Origin: Buchnera aphidicola (Schlechtendalia chinensis)
GTDB lineage: Bacteria; Pseudomonadota; Gammaproteobacteria; Enterobacterales; Enterobacteriaceae
Direction: 5' to 3'
NCBI RefSeq assembly: GCF_001648115.1
Contig: NZ_CP011299.1
Span: forward strand, 496,001 to 560,000
DNA length: 64,000 nucleotides
Each line of letters begins with the position of its first letter. The stretch's first letter is position 1. A program made the position numbers and the translations under genes. This document shows, one piece after another, positions 43,144 to 53,129 of the stretch. Below the pieces are notes generated by a model that had not been told where the DNA came from, ran no database searches, and saw only the letters and a list, made by a program, of their open reading frames with translations.

Positions 43144-43230
43144 GGTGAGATGTCCGAGAGGATTAAGGAGCGCGCCTGGAAAGTGCGTATACGTTAAACC
43201 GTATCAAGGGTTCGAATCCCTTTCTCACCG
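43144..43230 (+). tRNA. tRNA-Ser, anticodon GGA
   Basis: Acceptor GGTGAGA/TCTCACC, anticodon stem GCGC around CTGGAAA with anticodon GGA (reads UCC/UCU), a long variable arm as in all class II serine tRNAs (GTATACG...CCGTATC) and T-arm GGTTCGAATCC. 87 nt. Discriminator G, with no CCA encoded. It corresponds to E. coli serW/serX. Confidence 0.97.
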
Positions 43231-43328
43231 TAAATTTAATTTAAAAATATGAAATACAAAAATTTTTAGAACACTTTAAATTTTTGAATATTCGATTGTA
43301 AAAAATAATTTATTTAATTCTAAATTGA

Positions 43329-44036
43329 TTACATCAACATTGAGTTTAAAGATATTTCAATCATTCGATTTAAACTAGATTCTCGATCTTTTACACTAAT
43401 TTTTTCTTGTCTAATAATATGATCAGAAACTGTGCAAATTGAAACAGATTGAATTTTGTGTTCTAAAGATATAGAATATAAACCAGAAGTCTCCATTTCT
43501 ATTCCAACAATATTATATTTTTGAATCATTTTAAAAAAATCATCGTTATTTTTATAAAATAAGTCTGTTGTAAAAAAATTTCCTACTTTAATATGAAATC
43601 CTAAATTTTTTGATGCTAATACTAAATTACATAATAAATCAAAATCTGCTACAGAAGATAAATCATTACCATTAAATCGCAACCTATTTACATTTGAATC
43701 AGTAGAAGCACCTAAACAAACAATAACATCATTAATATTTATATTATTGCAAATTGTTCCACACGTACCAATTCGTATAATTTTTTTTACATTATATTCT
43801 GTAATTAATTCTTTTACATAAACTAAACATGATGGTATTCCGATTCCATGACTCATAATAGAAATACGTTTTCCTTTATAAATTCCAGTAAATCCTAACA
43901 TCGAACGAACATTAGTTACTTCTCTAAAATTATCTAAATAATTCTCTGCAATATATTTTGCTCGAATGGGATCACCAGGCATAAGAACAAAATCAGAAAA
44001 ATCTCCCTTTTTTGCATTTATATGAGGAGTTGCCAT
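43329..44036 (-). CDS. deoD: Purine-nucleoside phosphorylase
   Basis: Cleaves purine (deoxy)nucleosides with phosphate to base and (deoxy)ribose-1-phosphate. 235 residues against 239 in E. coli. MATPHINAKKGDF with the phosphate-binding H5, the DPIRAKYIAENYL region, RIGTCGT near 87-93, the EMET near 179-182 and catalytic aspartate in TVSDHI near 202-207 are kept. It is 47 nt after deoB. The two genes together allow use of host nucleosides as sugar phosphate and base. Confidence 0.97.
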   Translation of the reverse strand: MATPHINAKKGDFSDFVLMPGDPIRAKYIAENYLDNFREVTNVRSMLGFTGIYKGKRISIMSHGIGIPSCLVYVKELITEYNVKKIIRIGTCGTICNNININDVIVCLGASTDSNVNRLRFNGNDLSSVADFDLLCNLVLASKNLGFHIKVGNFFTTDLFYKNNDDFFKMIQKYNIVGIEMETSGLYSISLEHKIQSVSICTVSDHIIRQEKISVKDRESSLNRMIEISLNSMLM

Positions 44037-44083
44037 GTATTTTCCTATATTTTTATAAAATCACATTAGTAATATTAATATTT

Positions 44084-45316
44084 TTACCGTTTAAAAAACA
44101 TTTCTTTTCCAAACTTCATTGGAGATAATTTGAAATATTTTGTTAATGTTTGGGCTATATCTGCAAACGTTTCTCGATGACCTAAAAAAGTTGGTTCAAT
44201 AGTTGGCCAATATACTAATATTGGAACATTTTCTCTAGTATGATCAGTGCCAATCCATGTAGGATCACAACCATGATCAGCAGTAATAATTAAAATATCT
44301 TCTCTTTGTACTAATTTTAACAGTTCTGGTAAACGATTATCAAACCATTCTAATCCTTTCGCATAACCAGACACATCACGTCTGTGTCCCCAAGAAGAAT
44401 CGAAATCTACAAAATTAACAAATACAATTGTATTATTTGTAGATTTTTTAATCTCACATATAGTAGAATTAAACAAATTTGATAAACCAATAGCATTAAC
44501 CTGTTTTGTTATTCCTTTTCCTGCAAAGATATCTGAAATTTTACCTATTGAAATTACACTTCCAGACTTTTCATTTATTACTTTTTCTAAAATAGTTGTA
44601 TCATGAGGTTCCACTGAAAAATCACGTCGATTTCCTGTTCTTAAAAAATTAAATTTCTTGTTTCCAGTGAAAGGCCTAGCAATAACTCTTCCGATTTTAA
44701 AGTTTTCTTCATCTAATATTTTTCGAATTTTTCTACAAAGTTCATATAATTTTTTTAATCCAAATATCTGTTCATGACAAGAAACTTGAAAAACTGAATC
44801 AATAGAAGTATAAAAGATAGGCTTTTTTGTCTTTATATGTTCTTCTCCAAAATCATTTAATATTGAAATTCCAGAAGCATGACAATTCCCTAACACTCCA
44901 ACTAAATTGCATTCTAAAATAATTTTTTTTAACAAATATTCTGGAAAACTGTTTATAACCTTATTAAAACAATCCCATTTCTCTAATACTGGAACTCCAG
45001 ATATTTCCCAATGACCGGAAGACGTATCTTTGCCTGACGAAATTTCACTAGCATACGCATAACTTCCTATAATATTTTCACATTTTTCAACTCCCACCAT
45101 TTTTTTTTTCATAGACCTATTGGCAGCTTCTACTAATCCAAGAGATGTTAAATTAGGTATACGAAGAGAGCCTGTACGACCATTGTTTGCTTTTCCTAAG
45201 TAACAATATTTAACTATGTTACCAAATGTATTAGCTCCGACATCATTAAATTCATGCGCATCATTTGTTGAACCAATCCCAAATGAATCTAAGACTAGAA
45301 TAAATGCGCGTTTCAT
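44084..45316 (-). CDS. deoB: Phosphopentomutase
   Basis: Moves phosphate between C1 and C5 of (deoxy)ribose. An alkaline-phosphatase-fold metalloenzyme of 410 residues (407 in E. coli). Metal ligands are in [16 protein letters not shown] near 8-23 and [21 protein letters not shown] near 345-365; the phosphorylated threonine is in [12 protein letters not shown] near 92-103. First of a deoB-deoD unit; deoC and deoA of the E. coli operon are missing, so catabolism of deoxyribose does not seem to follow. Confidence 0.97.
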   Translation of the reverse strand: MKRAFILVLDSFGIGSTNDAHEFNDVGANTFGNIVKYCYLGKANNGRTGSLRIPNLTSLGLVEAANRSMKKKMVGVEKCENIIGSYAYASEISSGKDTSSGHWEISGVPVLEKWDCFNKVINSFPEYLLKKIILECNLVGVLGNCHASGISILNDFGEEHIKTKKPIFYTSIDSVFQVSCHEQIFGLKKLYELCRKIRKILDEENFKIGRVIARPFTGNKKFNFLRTGNRRDFSVEPHDTTILEKVINEKSGSVISIGKISDIFAGKGITKQVNAIGLSNLFNSTICEIKKSTNNTIVFVNFVDFDSSWGHRRDVSGYAKGLEWFDNRLPELLKLVQREDILIITADHGCDPTWIGTDHTRENVPILVYWPTIEPTFLGHRETFADIAQTLTKYFKLSPMKFGKEMFFKR

Positions 45317-46013
45317 ATGTTCTCCAAATTAACGTTAAATAAAAAAATTTTAAACAAAATATATAAAATAATAAAAATTTAATAAACTTCTTTTTAAAAT
45401 TACGTAACAATTTTTAAAAAAATTTAATTATTACACTATTTTAAAAAACACATTGACATTAATAAAAATATCTATTAAATATAGAAAGCATTTCAAAAAT
45501 GAAAATTTAATCTACTTACATTGAATACATTCACAAAAAATCGCGCAAAAATATTTTCGTTCAATTGCTATTCAATTTAGTATTTACAATTTAAAATACT
45601 AAAAATCATAGTTTAAAAAATTATGTTTAAATTTTATTTTTAAAATAATTGACTGACTTAATACAAAACTACAATTTGAAATATTAAAATATACTGATCA
45701 CAAACTAACTATTCTTACACAAAAATTTTAAAATATTTAATAAATGTGATTAAAATGTATCTAACTCTTAAAATGCATTTTTTAAACTTATAACAATTTT
45801 AAAAATAGTTTATTATAAATTAAGATACACAAAAATCAAAAAATTCTTAAAACATAAAAATTTTTATGTTTTTAAAAATCTAAAAAAACTATTTTAAAAG
45901 TCGAAAAGTATTTCTTACATTGAAATAATAAAAAAAGACATTATAAAAAGAATTTTTTATTACTTTAAAAAACTTAACAAACACAATTTAATATTGGAAA
46001 ACATAATTTTATA
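45317..46013. other. AT-rich region between nfuA and deoB
   Basis: About 700 nt without a supported gene. It follows nfuA (reading toward it) and precedes deoB (promoter side). Several runs of A and T above seven nucleotides occur, but no symmetry beyond chance was noted. Confidence 0.5.
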
Positions 46014-46589
46014 TTAATAATACGAATGCTCTCCTTTATGATGTTCTGTAACATCGTAAACGCCTTGAAATTCAGAAAATTCAACTAATAACTGTCGTTC
46101 TATTCCATCTTTTAACGTACGACCTACCATAGAACATCCATTACAACCCCCAGAAAACTTTATGACAACATATCCTGATTGAGTAATATTTATTAAATGT
46201 ACTCTTCCACCATGAGATAACAATTGTGGATTAATTTTAGAATCTAAAAAAAATTTTACTCTTTCTTCTAAGGCAGAATCATTTTTTATGATACATCTTT
46301 TAGCATAAGGTGCTAAAAGTGTCAATTGAGATTGGAAATTTTCTGTTACAATATCAATAACAGAATCTTTAAGATATGGCATGCTTATTTTATCAATATA
46401 TAACTGAAATTTGTCATATCTAAATTTTACATCATGTTTTGTAATTTCTTCTGGATAACAAAAAGATACTCCGCATTTAGCAATAGGTGTACCAGGGTAA
46501 CTTACAAACGCTCTAATATGAGTATTCTTTTTTTGTTTAGAAAGCAAGTTTAAAAAATGATTTTGAGCTAATTTAGATATGTTAATCAT
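46014..46589 (-). CDS. nfuA: Fe-S biogenesis scaffold/carrier NfuA
   Basis: NfuA carries 4Fe-4S clusters to targets such as aconitase-like enzymes; LeuC in this window is one such client. 191 residues, as in E. coli. The N-terminal degenerate A-type domain (about 1-95) and the Nfu domain with CxxC C149/C152 (GGCNGCSMVG). It is divergent from bioH, as with the E. coli gntX side; gntX itself is gone. Confidence 0.96.
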   Translation of the reverse strand: MINISKLAQNHFLNLLSKQKKNTHIRAFVSYPGTPIAKCGVSFCYPEEITKHDVKFRYDKFQLYIDKISMPYLKDSVIDIVTENFQSQLTLLAPYAKRCIIKNDSALEERVKFFLDSKINPQLLSHGGRVHLINITQSGYVVIKFSGGCNGCSMVGRTLKDGIERQLLVEFSEFQGVYDVTEHHKGEHSYY

Positions 46590-46853
46590 GGTATAAACTC
46601 AACTAATTGGAATTTAATAGTATTCTAAAAAGTATTTAGTAAAAAACACATAACATTTAAAAGTTCTCATTTTCTTGAAATTATAACATATATTGATATA
46701 ATTTAAAATATTAATAAATTAACTAAAATCCTCAAAATTGTTTATAAAATATAATATTTATTTTACACAATAAAATACAAAACTAAGTTTAAAAAAATAT
46801 TATATTTCGTAAAATATCACAATTAAAAAGAAATAACTAAAAATTACAATATA

Positions 46854-47630
46854 ATGAAAAATTTTTATTGGAACACTATAGGAACTGGAAAAATTAATTT
46901 AGTTTTAATTCATGGATTTGGATTTAATTCAAAAATTTGGAATGCATTACTTCCTGCATTAAGCGTAAATTTTACAATACATCTCATAGATCTACCAGGA
47001 TTCGGGGAAAATAATACATTAAAATTCATGAATTTAAAAAAAACCGCTGAATTATTAGAAAAAAATATACCCAACAATTCTATATTGCTAGGATGGTCTA
47101 TCGGAGGACTGATCGTTAGTAAAATTTCTTTACTTTATCCAAAAAAAATTAAAGGACTTATTAGCGTTTCATCTTCACCGTGCTTCTTAATGCACCAAAA
47201 TTGGCCTGGAATTCGTGCACATACGTTATCTAAACTCTATTATGAACTAACAACAAACTATGAAGAAACTATTCAAAATTTTATAGATATGCAGCCAATT
47301 ATTTACCAAAACTATAATGAAGAAATATTCAATCTTAAAAAAGACATTTTATCTTATCCAAAACCTAATACGTCGACACTCAAAAAAGGATTAAAAATAC
47401 TTCAATTTTCAGATTTGAGAAATGAAATAGTTAAACTAAAAATTCCATTTCTTAGAATATATGGAAAACTAGATACATTTGTGCCAAAGGAAATAGTTAA
47501 AATTTTAGACATAAAATGGCCTCACACTAAGTCAATAATAATGGAAAAATGTGCTCACGCTCCATTTATTTCTAAAAAATATAAATTTTCTAAAATAATA
47601 CTAGAATTTTCTAAAAGTTTGAACTGTTAG
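46854..47630 (+). CDS. bioH: Pimeloyl-ACP methyl ester carboxylesterase BioH
   Basis: An alpha/beta hydrolase that frees pimeloyl-ACP from its methyl ester at the start of biotin synthesis. 258 residues (256 in E. coli). The catalytic triad is at the same positions as E. coli: S82 (GWSIGG), D207 (GKLDTF) and H235 (CAHAPF). The oxyanion-loop motif HGFGFNSKIW near 20-29 replaces HGWGLNAEVW. It faces ssb. bioC, bioF and others are not in this window; whether a complete route exists elsewhere is unknown. Confidence 0.93.
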   Translation: MKNFYWNTIGTGKINLVLIHGFGFNSKIWNALLPALSVNFTIHLIDLPGFGENNTLKFMNLKKTAELLEKNIPNNSILLGWSIGGLIVSKISLLYPKKIKGLISVSSSPCFLMHQNWPGIRAHTLSKLYYELTTNYEETIQNFIDMQPIIYQNYNEEIFNLKKDILSYPKPNTSTLKKGLKILQFSDLRNEIVKLKIPFLRIYGKLDTFVPKEIVKILDIKWPHTKSIIMEKCAHAPFISKKYKFSKIILEFSKSLNC

Positions 47631-47718
47631 AACAAGAAATAAAAAATGTAGATTTTAAAAAACTATTTTTTGAATACTAACAATATATAATACATAATTA
47701 AGTACCAAAAAAAAGATT

Positions 47719-48228
47719 TTAAAAAGGAATGTCTTCATCATCAAATTCTAGATCATCAGAATGAACAGCTAAATTCTTTTTAGAATTATCTCTATCCTCA
47801 TGAACTTTTAACACGCTTTTTTCAGATTCATAAACGTGATTTTTTGATTTTACTAAAGGAGATGATTGATGGTTTACGTTTCTACTTCCTAACATTTGCA
47901 TTGTTCCACCTACACCAACAATAATCTCTGTAACATATCTGTCTATTCCATTTTGATCCTGCCATTTTCTAGTTTGTAACGATCCTTCAACGTAAACTTG
48001 AGATCCTTTTTTTAAATATTCTCCTGCAATTTCTGCTAACTTATTAAAAAAAACAATTTTATGCCATTCCGTCTTTTCTCTTATCTCTCCAGTATTCTTA
48101 TCTTTCCAATTTTCAGACGTAGCCAATGTAATATTAGTCACTGCTATTCCGTTTTGCATATATCTAATTTCTGGATCCTGACCCACATATCCTATAAGGA
48201 TAACTTTATTTACCCCTCTACTAGCCAT
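47719..48228 (-). CDS. ssb: Single-stranded DNA-binding protein
   Basis: A homotetrameric OB-fold protein. 169 residues (178 in E. coli). The start [20 protein letters not shown] and the acidic tail ending DDEDIPF, which recruits partners, are conserved. The linker between OB fold (to about 113) and tail is shorter and has lost its glycine- and proline-rich character, now with [12 protein letters not shown]. It is divergent from dusA (240-nt gap). Confidence 0.97.
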   Translation of the reverse strand: MASRGVNKVILIGYVGQDPEIRYMQNGIAVTNITLATSENWKDKNTGEIREKTEWHKIVFFNKLAEIAGEYLKKGSQVYVEGSLQTRKWQDQNGIDRYVTEIIVGVGGTMQMLGSRNVNHQSSPLVKSKNHVYESEKSVLKVHEDRDNSKKNLAVHSDDLEFDDEDIPF

Positions 48229-48468
48229 AATTTTGATCTCAACTCAAAAAATTATTAATTTTTATTAAAATAATTGTAAATTCATGAGTTTTTAGTATAT
48301 CATGAAACATATTAATTTTCATAAATACATAAATTCTATTTGAAAAATTTATAAAAATAAAACATTAAAACATTCAATATTAATACTATTAATAAATGTC
48401 AAACTTTTAATCGTAATTTAATTAAACATTATACATTTAGAACAATTCATAATATCTAACAAAATAAC

Positions 48469-49422
48469 ATGAAAAATTATTACAAATTTTCAGTTGCTCC
48501 TATGCTACATTACACTGATCGACACTGCAGATTTTTACATCGACAATTCACTAAAAAAACATTATTGTATACTGAAATGATTACTGAAGATCATTTAATT
48601 CAATCAAAACATAAAGTTTTAGAAACTTATGAACATCCAATTGCTCTCCAAGTTGCTGGGAAAAACCCCAAAAAATTAGAAAGATGCGCGATTATAGCTC
48701 ATTTGCAAGGATACGATGAAATAAATTTAAATGTAGGCTGTCCTTCTAAAAAAATACAATATGCAGGGTTCGGAATATATTTAATAAAAAATATCCCTCT
48801 TTTAACAAATATTGTCAAAATAATGGTAAATGCAAGTCCAATACCAGTAAGTATAAAAACAAGAATTGGATTAGATGAATATGATAACTATTACTTTCTA
48901 AAAAATCTTATAGAGAACGTTTCAAAATACGGGCTATGTCAAAAATTTATAATTCATGCACGAAAAGCATTATCTCAAGGTATTAGTACAAAAGAAAATA
49001 GAACAATTCCAAAATTAAATTACAACATAGTATATGCACTAAAAAAAGATTTTCCAAAATTAACTATAATTATTAATGGAAACATCAAATCCATAAAAGA
49101 TTCCAAAATGCATTTAAAGTACGTTGATGGAGTTATGATAGGACGATCTATATATAATAATCCTTCTATACTATCTCAAATAGATTCAGAAATTATTGAA
49201 TTAAAAAAAAATATTATAAAAGTACTCACAGAAAATATGTATCCTTATATTGAAAAAGAATTATGCACAGGAACACCTTTAAAACATATTTCACGACACA
49301 TGTTAGGACTATTTCATGGATTTCATGGATGTAAAAGGTGGAAACAACATATCATTGAAAATTCGTATAAAAAAAATTCTAACATAAAAGTATTAGAAAA
49401 AGCATTAAAATTTGTTGCTTAA
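48469..49422 (+). CDS. dusA: tRNA-dihydrouridine synthase A
   Basis: A flavoprotein that reduces uridines 20/20a in the D-loop. 317 residues (about 330 in E. coli). The TIM barrel begins FSVAPMLHYTDRHCR (7-21); the catalytic cysteine is C91 in LNVGCPSKK; the FMN-binding end includes VMIGRSIYNNPSIL near 223-236. Short C-terminal helical domain is present. It lies upstream of dnaB, as in enterobacteria. Confidence 0.95.
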   Translation: MKNYYKFSVAPMLHYTDRHCRFLHRQFTKKTLLYTEMITEDHLIQSKHKVLETYEHPIALQVAGKNPKKLERCAIIAHLQGYDEINLNVGCPSKKIQYAGFGIYLIKNIPLLTNIVKIMVNASPIPVSIKTRIGLDEYDNYYFLKNLIENVSKYGLCQKFIIHARKALSQGISTKENRTIPKLNYNIVYALKKDFPKLTIIINGNIKSIKDSKMHLKYVDGVMIGRSIYNNPSILSQIDSEIIELKKNIIKVLTENMYPYIEKELCTGTPLKHISRHMLGLFHGFHGCKRWKQHIIENSYKKNSNIKVLEKALKFVA

Positions 49423-49629
49423 AAGTAGTAATAACGTATTATTAAAAATTTTAAAACAAAAATTCATATACATTCCAGTATTCATTATACTATTAAAATT
49501 CAATAAATTTATCAAAAGTCTAATTTAAAAACAAAAACTTTTTATTTAATAGTAAAACTATTTTAGTTACATATCTTATTTTGAAAATAAAGATATAATT
49601 TATACTTAAAACGATTGAATTTTGGTGTT

Positions 49630-51024
49630 ATGTTAAAAATGTCACAAAAAAAAATATACAATAACCAAATTGAAGAAAACATTATACCACCTCATTCTAT
49701 AGAAGCTGAGCAATCTATATTAGGTGGGCTAATGTTAGATAACGAACAATGGGATTGCATAACAGAAAAAATTACAGAAAACGATTTTTTTAGTTTGCCT
49801 CACAAACTAATTTTCCGAGAAATGCAATGTCTACTAAATCGAGGATATCCTATTGATCTCATAACGTTATCAGAATCTTTAGAGAAAAAAGGAGAATTAG
49901 AAAAAATAGGAAGATTTTCTTACTTAGCAGAATTATCTAAAAATATTCCAAGCACTGCTAATATTTCAACTTACGCTGAAATAGTTCGTGAACATTCTAT
50001 TGTTCGAGAAATAATTCAAGAAGCAAGGAAAATTATCCATATTGGATATAATTTACAAGGTCAAACTAGTGAACAACTCTTAAATTTAGCTGAATCTAAA
50101 ATATTCAATATTACAGAAAACCGTCTAAAGATAAACTCTCAACCTAAAAATATAGAACAAATTCTCGATACTACTCTAAAAAACATCGAAAAGTTACTTA
50201 ATACATCTAATAAAGGAATTACCGGAATTAATACAGGATATCAGGATCTCAATAAAAAAACGTCAGGATTACAACCTTCAAATTTAATTATTATTGCTGC
50301 TCGTCCTTCAATGGGAAAAACAACATTCGCTATGAATATTTGTGAAAACATTGCGATGACTTATGAAAAGCCGGTATTAATTTTCAGTTTAGAAATGTCA
50401 GGAGAACAAATCATGATGCGCATGTTGTCCTCATTATCTCGAGTAAATCAAGAAAAAATACGAACCGGAAAACTTAACGATGAAGACTGGTCTCGAATTT
50501 CTAGTACAATAAACATTTTATTAAAGAAAAAAAACATGTATATTGATGATTCATCAACACTAACACCTACAGAAATGCGATCTAGATCACGAAGAATTTA
50601 CCGCGAAAACAATGGATTAAGCCTAATTATGGTAGATTATTTACAATTAATAAAAGTTCCATCATTAATCGGAAATAGAACACTAGAAATTGCTGAAGTA
50701 TCAAGAACACTAAAAGCATTAGCAAAAGAATTGCATGTTCCTATAATAGCATTATCACAATTAAATAGATTGTTAGAACAAAGAGGAGATAAAAGACCAA
50801 TAAACTCTGATTTAAGAGAATCAGGATCTCTGGAACAAGATGCAGATTTAATTATGTTCATATACCGAGATGAACTATATCACGAAAACACAGATTTAAA
50901 AGGAATTGCAGAAATAATCATAGGAAAACAAAGGAATGGACCTATTGGTACAATTAAATTAACGTTTAATGGTCATTGGTCTCGATTTGATAACTATTCT
51001 GAATCCAATTATTATGAAAAATAA
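49630..51024 (+). CDS. dnaB: Replicative DNA helicase DnaB
   Basis: The hexameric helicase of the replication fork. From ATG 49630 there are 464 residues (471 in E. coli). PPHSIEAEQSILGGLMLDN near 20-38 begins the N-terminal collar; Walker A ARPSMGKT at 224-231, Walker B LIMVDYLQL near 334-342, and the C-terminal arginine finger region KQRNGPIGTIKL near 437-448 are intact. Start is uncertain: TTG 49615, ATG 49630 and ATG 49639 are all in frame, and no strong ribosome-binding site decides it. The dnaX protein here lacks the tau region to which DnaB binds in E. coli. Confidence 0.97.
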   Translation: MLKMSQKKIYNNQIEENIIPPHSIEAEQSILGGLMLDNEQWDCITEKITENDFFSLPHKLIFREMQCLLNRGYPIDLITLSESLEKKGELEKIGRFSYLAELSKNIPSTANISTYAEIVREHSIVREIIQEARKIIHIGYNLQGQTSEQLLNLAESKIFNITENRLKINSQPKNIEQILDTTLKNIEKLLNTSNKGITGINTGYQDLNKKTSGLQPSNLIIIAARPSMGKTTFAMNICENIAMTYEKPVLIFSLEMSGEQIMMRMLSSLSRVNQEKIRTGKLNDEDWSRISSTINILLKKKNMYIDDSSTLTPTEMRSRSRRIYRENNGLSLIMVDYLQLIKVPSLIGNRTLEIAEVSRTLKALAKELHVPIIALSQLNRLLEQRGDKRPINSDLRESGSLEQDADLIMFIYRDELYHENTDLKGIAEIIIGKQRNGPIGTIKLTFNGHWSRFDNYSESNYYEK

Positions 51025-51387
51025 AATTTTTTTTATAAATGCAATATTAAAAAAATAATAAAACTAATGTGATAAAAAGAAATTAAAAGGCATTAATTTA
51101 AAAAAATGATTTCGACTAACTTTTTAAAATACGTTTTACTATTATATAAAAATATCTGTAGTATATAAAACAATATTTGTAAAGTTTCAAAAACTCAGAA
51201 ACAAAAAAATTAAACGTACAAAATAGTTTTTTAAAAAATTTTAACATTCACTTTAAAAAACTATAATAATGTAGTTGACAAAAAATACCTATATTATTAT
51301 TCTAAATACATAATAATTCTTAAAAAATAGAATTTGAATGATATTAAAAAATAAGATTAATATAGAGCAAGTATAAATGCAAAAAAA
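51025..51387. other. Intergenic region between dnaB and gshB with AT hairpin
   Basis: No gene is seen. A perfect 13-bp inverted repeat, ATAGTTTTTTAAA at 51223-51235 with TTTAAAAAACTAT at 51252-51264 and a 16-nt loop, is the one feature. It lacks a following U-tract, so its use as a dnaB terminator is uncertain. In E. coli unrelated genes border both, so this is a Buchnera-specific junction. Confidence 0.5.
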
Positions 51388-52347
51388 ATGAAAATAAAAT
51401 TAGGAATTGTAATGGATCCTATTTGTTCTATTAATATAAAAAAGGATTCTAGCTTTGCTATATTGTTAGAAGCTCAAAAGAGAAAATATTCAATATACTA
51501 CATGGAATTATTAGATTTATATCTCGAAAATAATAAACCATTTGCAAAAGCAAAATTACTAACATTAAAGAACAACATTAAAAAATGGTTTTTTTTTAAA
51601 AAAGAAAAAAATATCTCACTATTAAATTTAGACATAATTCTAATGAGAAAAGACCCTCCTATTAATGAACAATATATATATATCACTTATATTCTTGAAC
51701 AAGCTGAAAATCAAGGAGTTCTTGTAATAAATAAACCAAAAAGTTTACGTAATTTTAATGAAAAATTGTTTACTATATGGTTTCCTAATTTAATTCCCAA
51801 AACTTTAATAACTAGTAACATTTCTAAAATACACAACTTTTTACAAAAATATGAAGATATTATAATCAAACCATTAAACGGCATGGGTGGATTCTCAATA
51901 TTTCGAATAAAAAAAAATGATCCTAATACAATGGTCATTATTGAAACTATGACTAATCACGGGAAAAAATTGTGTATATCGCAAATTTATCTTCCAGAAA
52001 TTAAAAATGGAGATAAGAGAATATTAGTTATCAACGGAAAACCATTTCCTTGGTGTTTATCTAGAATTCCAAAAATCAATGAAAATCGAGGTAACTTAGC
52101 TGTAGGAGGAACAGGAAAAGTAAAAAAATTAACACGATATGACTGGAATATAGCAAATTTTGTATCTAAAACACTTAAAAAAAACGGATTATATTTCGTA
52201 GGATTAGATGTCATTGGAAATAAACTAACAGAAATTAATATTACTAGTCCAACTTGTATAAATGAAATTCAATCTAAATGCAAAATATCTATAAGCAATA
52301 TAATTTTAAACTCCATAGAAAAACGCCTGTTAAAAAATAGTTCCTAA
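51388..52347 (+). CDS. gshB: Glutathione synthetase
   Basis: Joins gamma-glutamylcysteine and glycine with ATP. An ATP-grasp enzyme of 319 residues (316 in E. coli). The substrate-domain start KIKLGIVMDPICSINIKKDS, IIKPLNGMGG near 161-170, NGDKRILVINGKPF near 208-221 and FVGLDVIGNKLTEINITSP near 272-290 are present, carrying the ATP and Mg sites. A run of nine A keeps its frame. yqgE, between gshB and yqgF in E. coli, is lost; 220 nt remain there. Confidence 0.97.
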   Translation: MKIKLGIVMDPICSINIKKDSSFAILLEAQKRKYSIYYMELLDLYLENNKPFAKAKLLTLKNNIKKWFFFKKEKNISLLNLDIILMRKDPPINEQYIYITYILEQAENQGVLVINKPKSLRNFNEKLFTIWFPNLIPKTLITSNISKIHNFLQKYEDIIIKPLNGMGGFSIFRIKKNDPNTMVIIETMTNHGKKLCISQIYLPEIKNGDKRILVINGKPFPWCLSRIPKINENRGNLAVGGTGKVKKLTRYDWNIANFVSKTLKKNGLYFVGLDVIGNKLTEINITSPTCINEIQSKCKISISNIILNSIEKRLLKNSS

Positions 52348-52375
52348 CTATCTATCTTTTAAAAAACTATTTTTT
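52332..52375 (+). terminator. AT-rich hairpin spanning the gshB stop
   Basis: AAAAAATAGTT (52332-52342) pairs with AACTATTTTTT (52365-52375). The left arm is inside the last codons of gshB and the right arm ends in six T, so it could work as an intrinsic terminator. Stability is low because only two of eleven pairs are G-C or near them. Confidence 0.4.
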
Positions 52376-52567
52376 CAAAACTTAGTAATAAAACGTATGT
52401 ACTAGTAAGAACGAAAATAGAAAAAATTTTAAATAGTATATAGCTAACAATATCAGAAAATAATAAAATATTATTTAGAACTTTTATGTCTAAAATATGA
52501 AAAAATTCAGATCTAAATGTTAGAATTGATATAAATAAACTACATAAAATCACGGACATTCATACAA

Positions 52568-52978
52568 ATGACCATTTTAGCATTTGATTTTGGAAGAAAA
52601 AATATTGGAGTAGCAGTAGGACAAAAAATTACAAAAACTGCACAAGTTTTGCCTTCTATAAAAATAAAAAACAAAAAAATAAAAATAGAAATATTTGAAA
52701 ATCTATTCTATGAATGGCATCCAAATTTTATAATTGTTGGACTACCATTAAATATGGATGGAACAAAACAAAAAATTACAAAAGAATCAGAAAAATTTTC
52801 AAAAAAAATATTTGAATATTTTAAAATACCAATCTATCTACACGATGAAAGATTGACTACAGTAGAAGCAAAAACAATACTATTTGAAAAACACGGATTC
52901 AAATCATTACGAAAATCGAGAATTGATTCAATATCTGCAGCTATAATTTTAGAAAGTTGGTTTTCAAACAACATCTAA
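52568..52978 (+). CDS. ruvX: RuvX/YqgF family resolvase-like nuclease
   Basis: A RNase H-fold protein implicated in 16S rRNA 5'-end maturation and Holliday-junction resolution in the family. 136 residues (138 in E. coli). The catalytic acid motifs are seen: AFDFGRKNIGVAVG at 5-18, FIIVGLPLNMDGT near 55-67, and DERLTTVEA near 97-105. Final aspartate is in RIDSISAAIIL near 118-128. It is followed, after 151 nt, by the convergent leuA. Confidence 0.93.
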   Translation: MTILAFDFGRKNIGVAVGQKITKTAQVLPSIKIKNKKIKIEIFENLFYEWHPNFIIVGLPLNMDGTKQKITKESEKFSKKIFEYFKIPIYLHDERLTTVEAKTILFEKHGFKSLRKSRIDSISAAIILESWFSNNI

Positions 52979-53129
52979 TCATAATTCTTATAATAAAAAC
53001 ATCTTTAACATTTTAAAATATATTTATTATTTATAAATAATTCAATATTTGTACATCATATATATGAACGTAAAAATTAAATATACTTTTTACATCCATA
53101 TTTTAAAAATTAATAATGTTATGAAAGTA

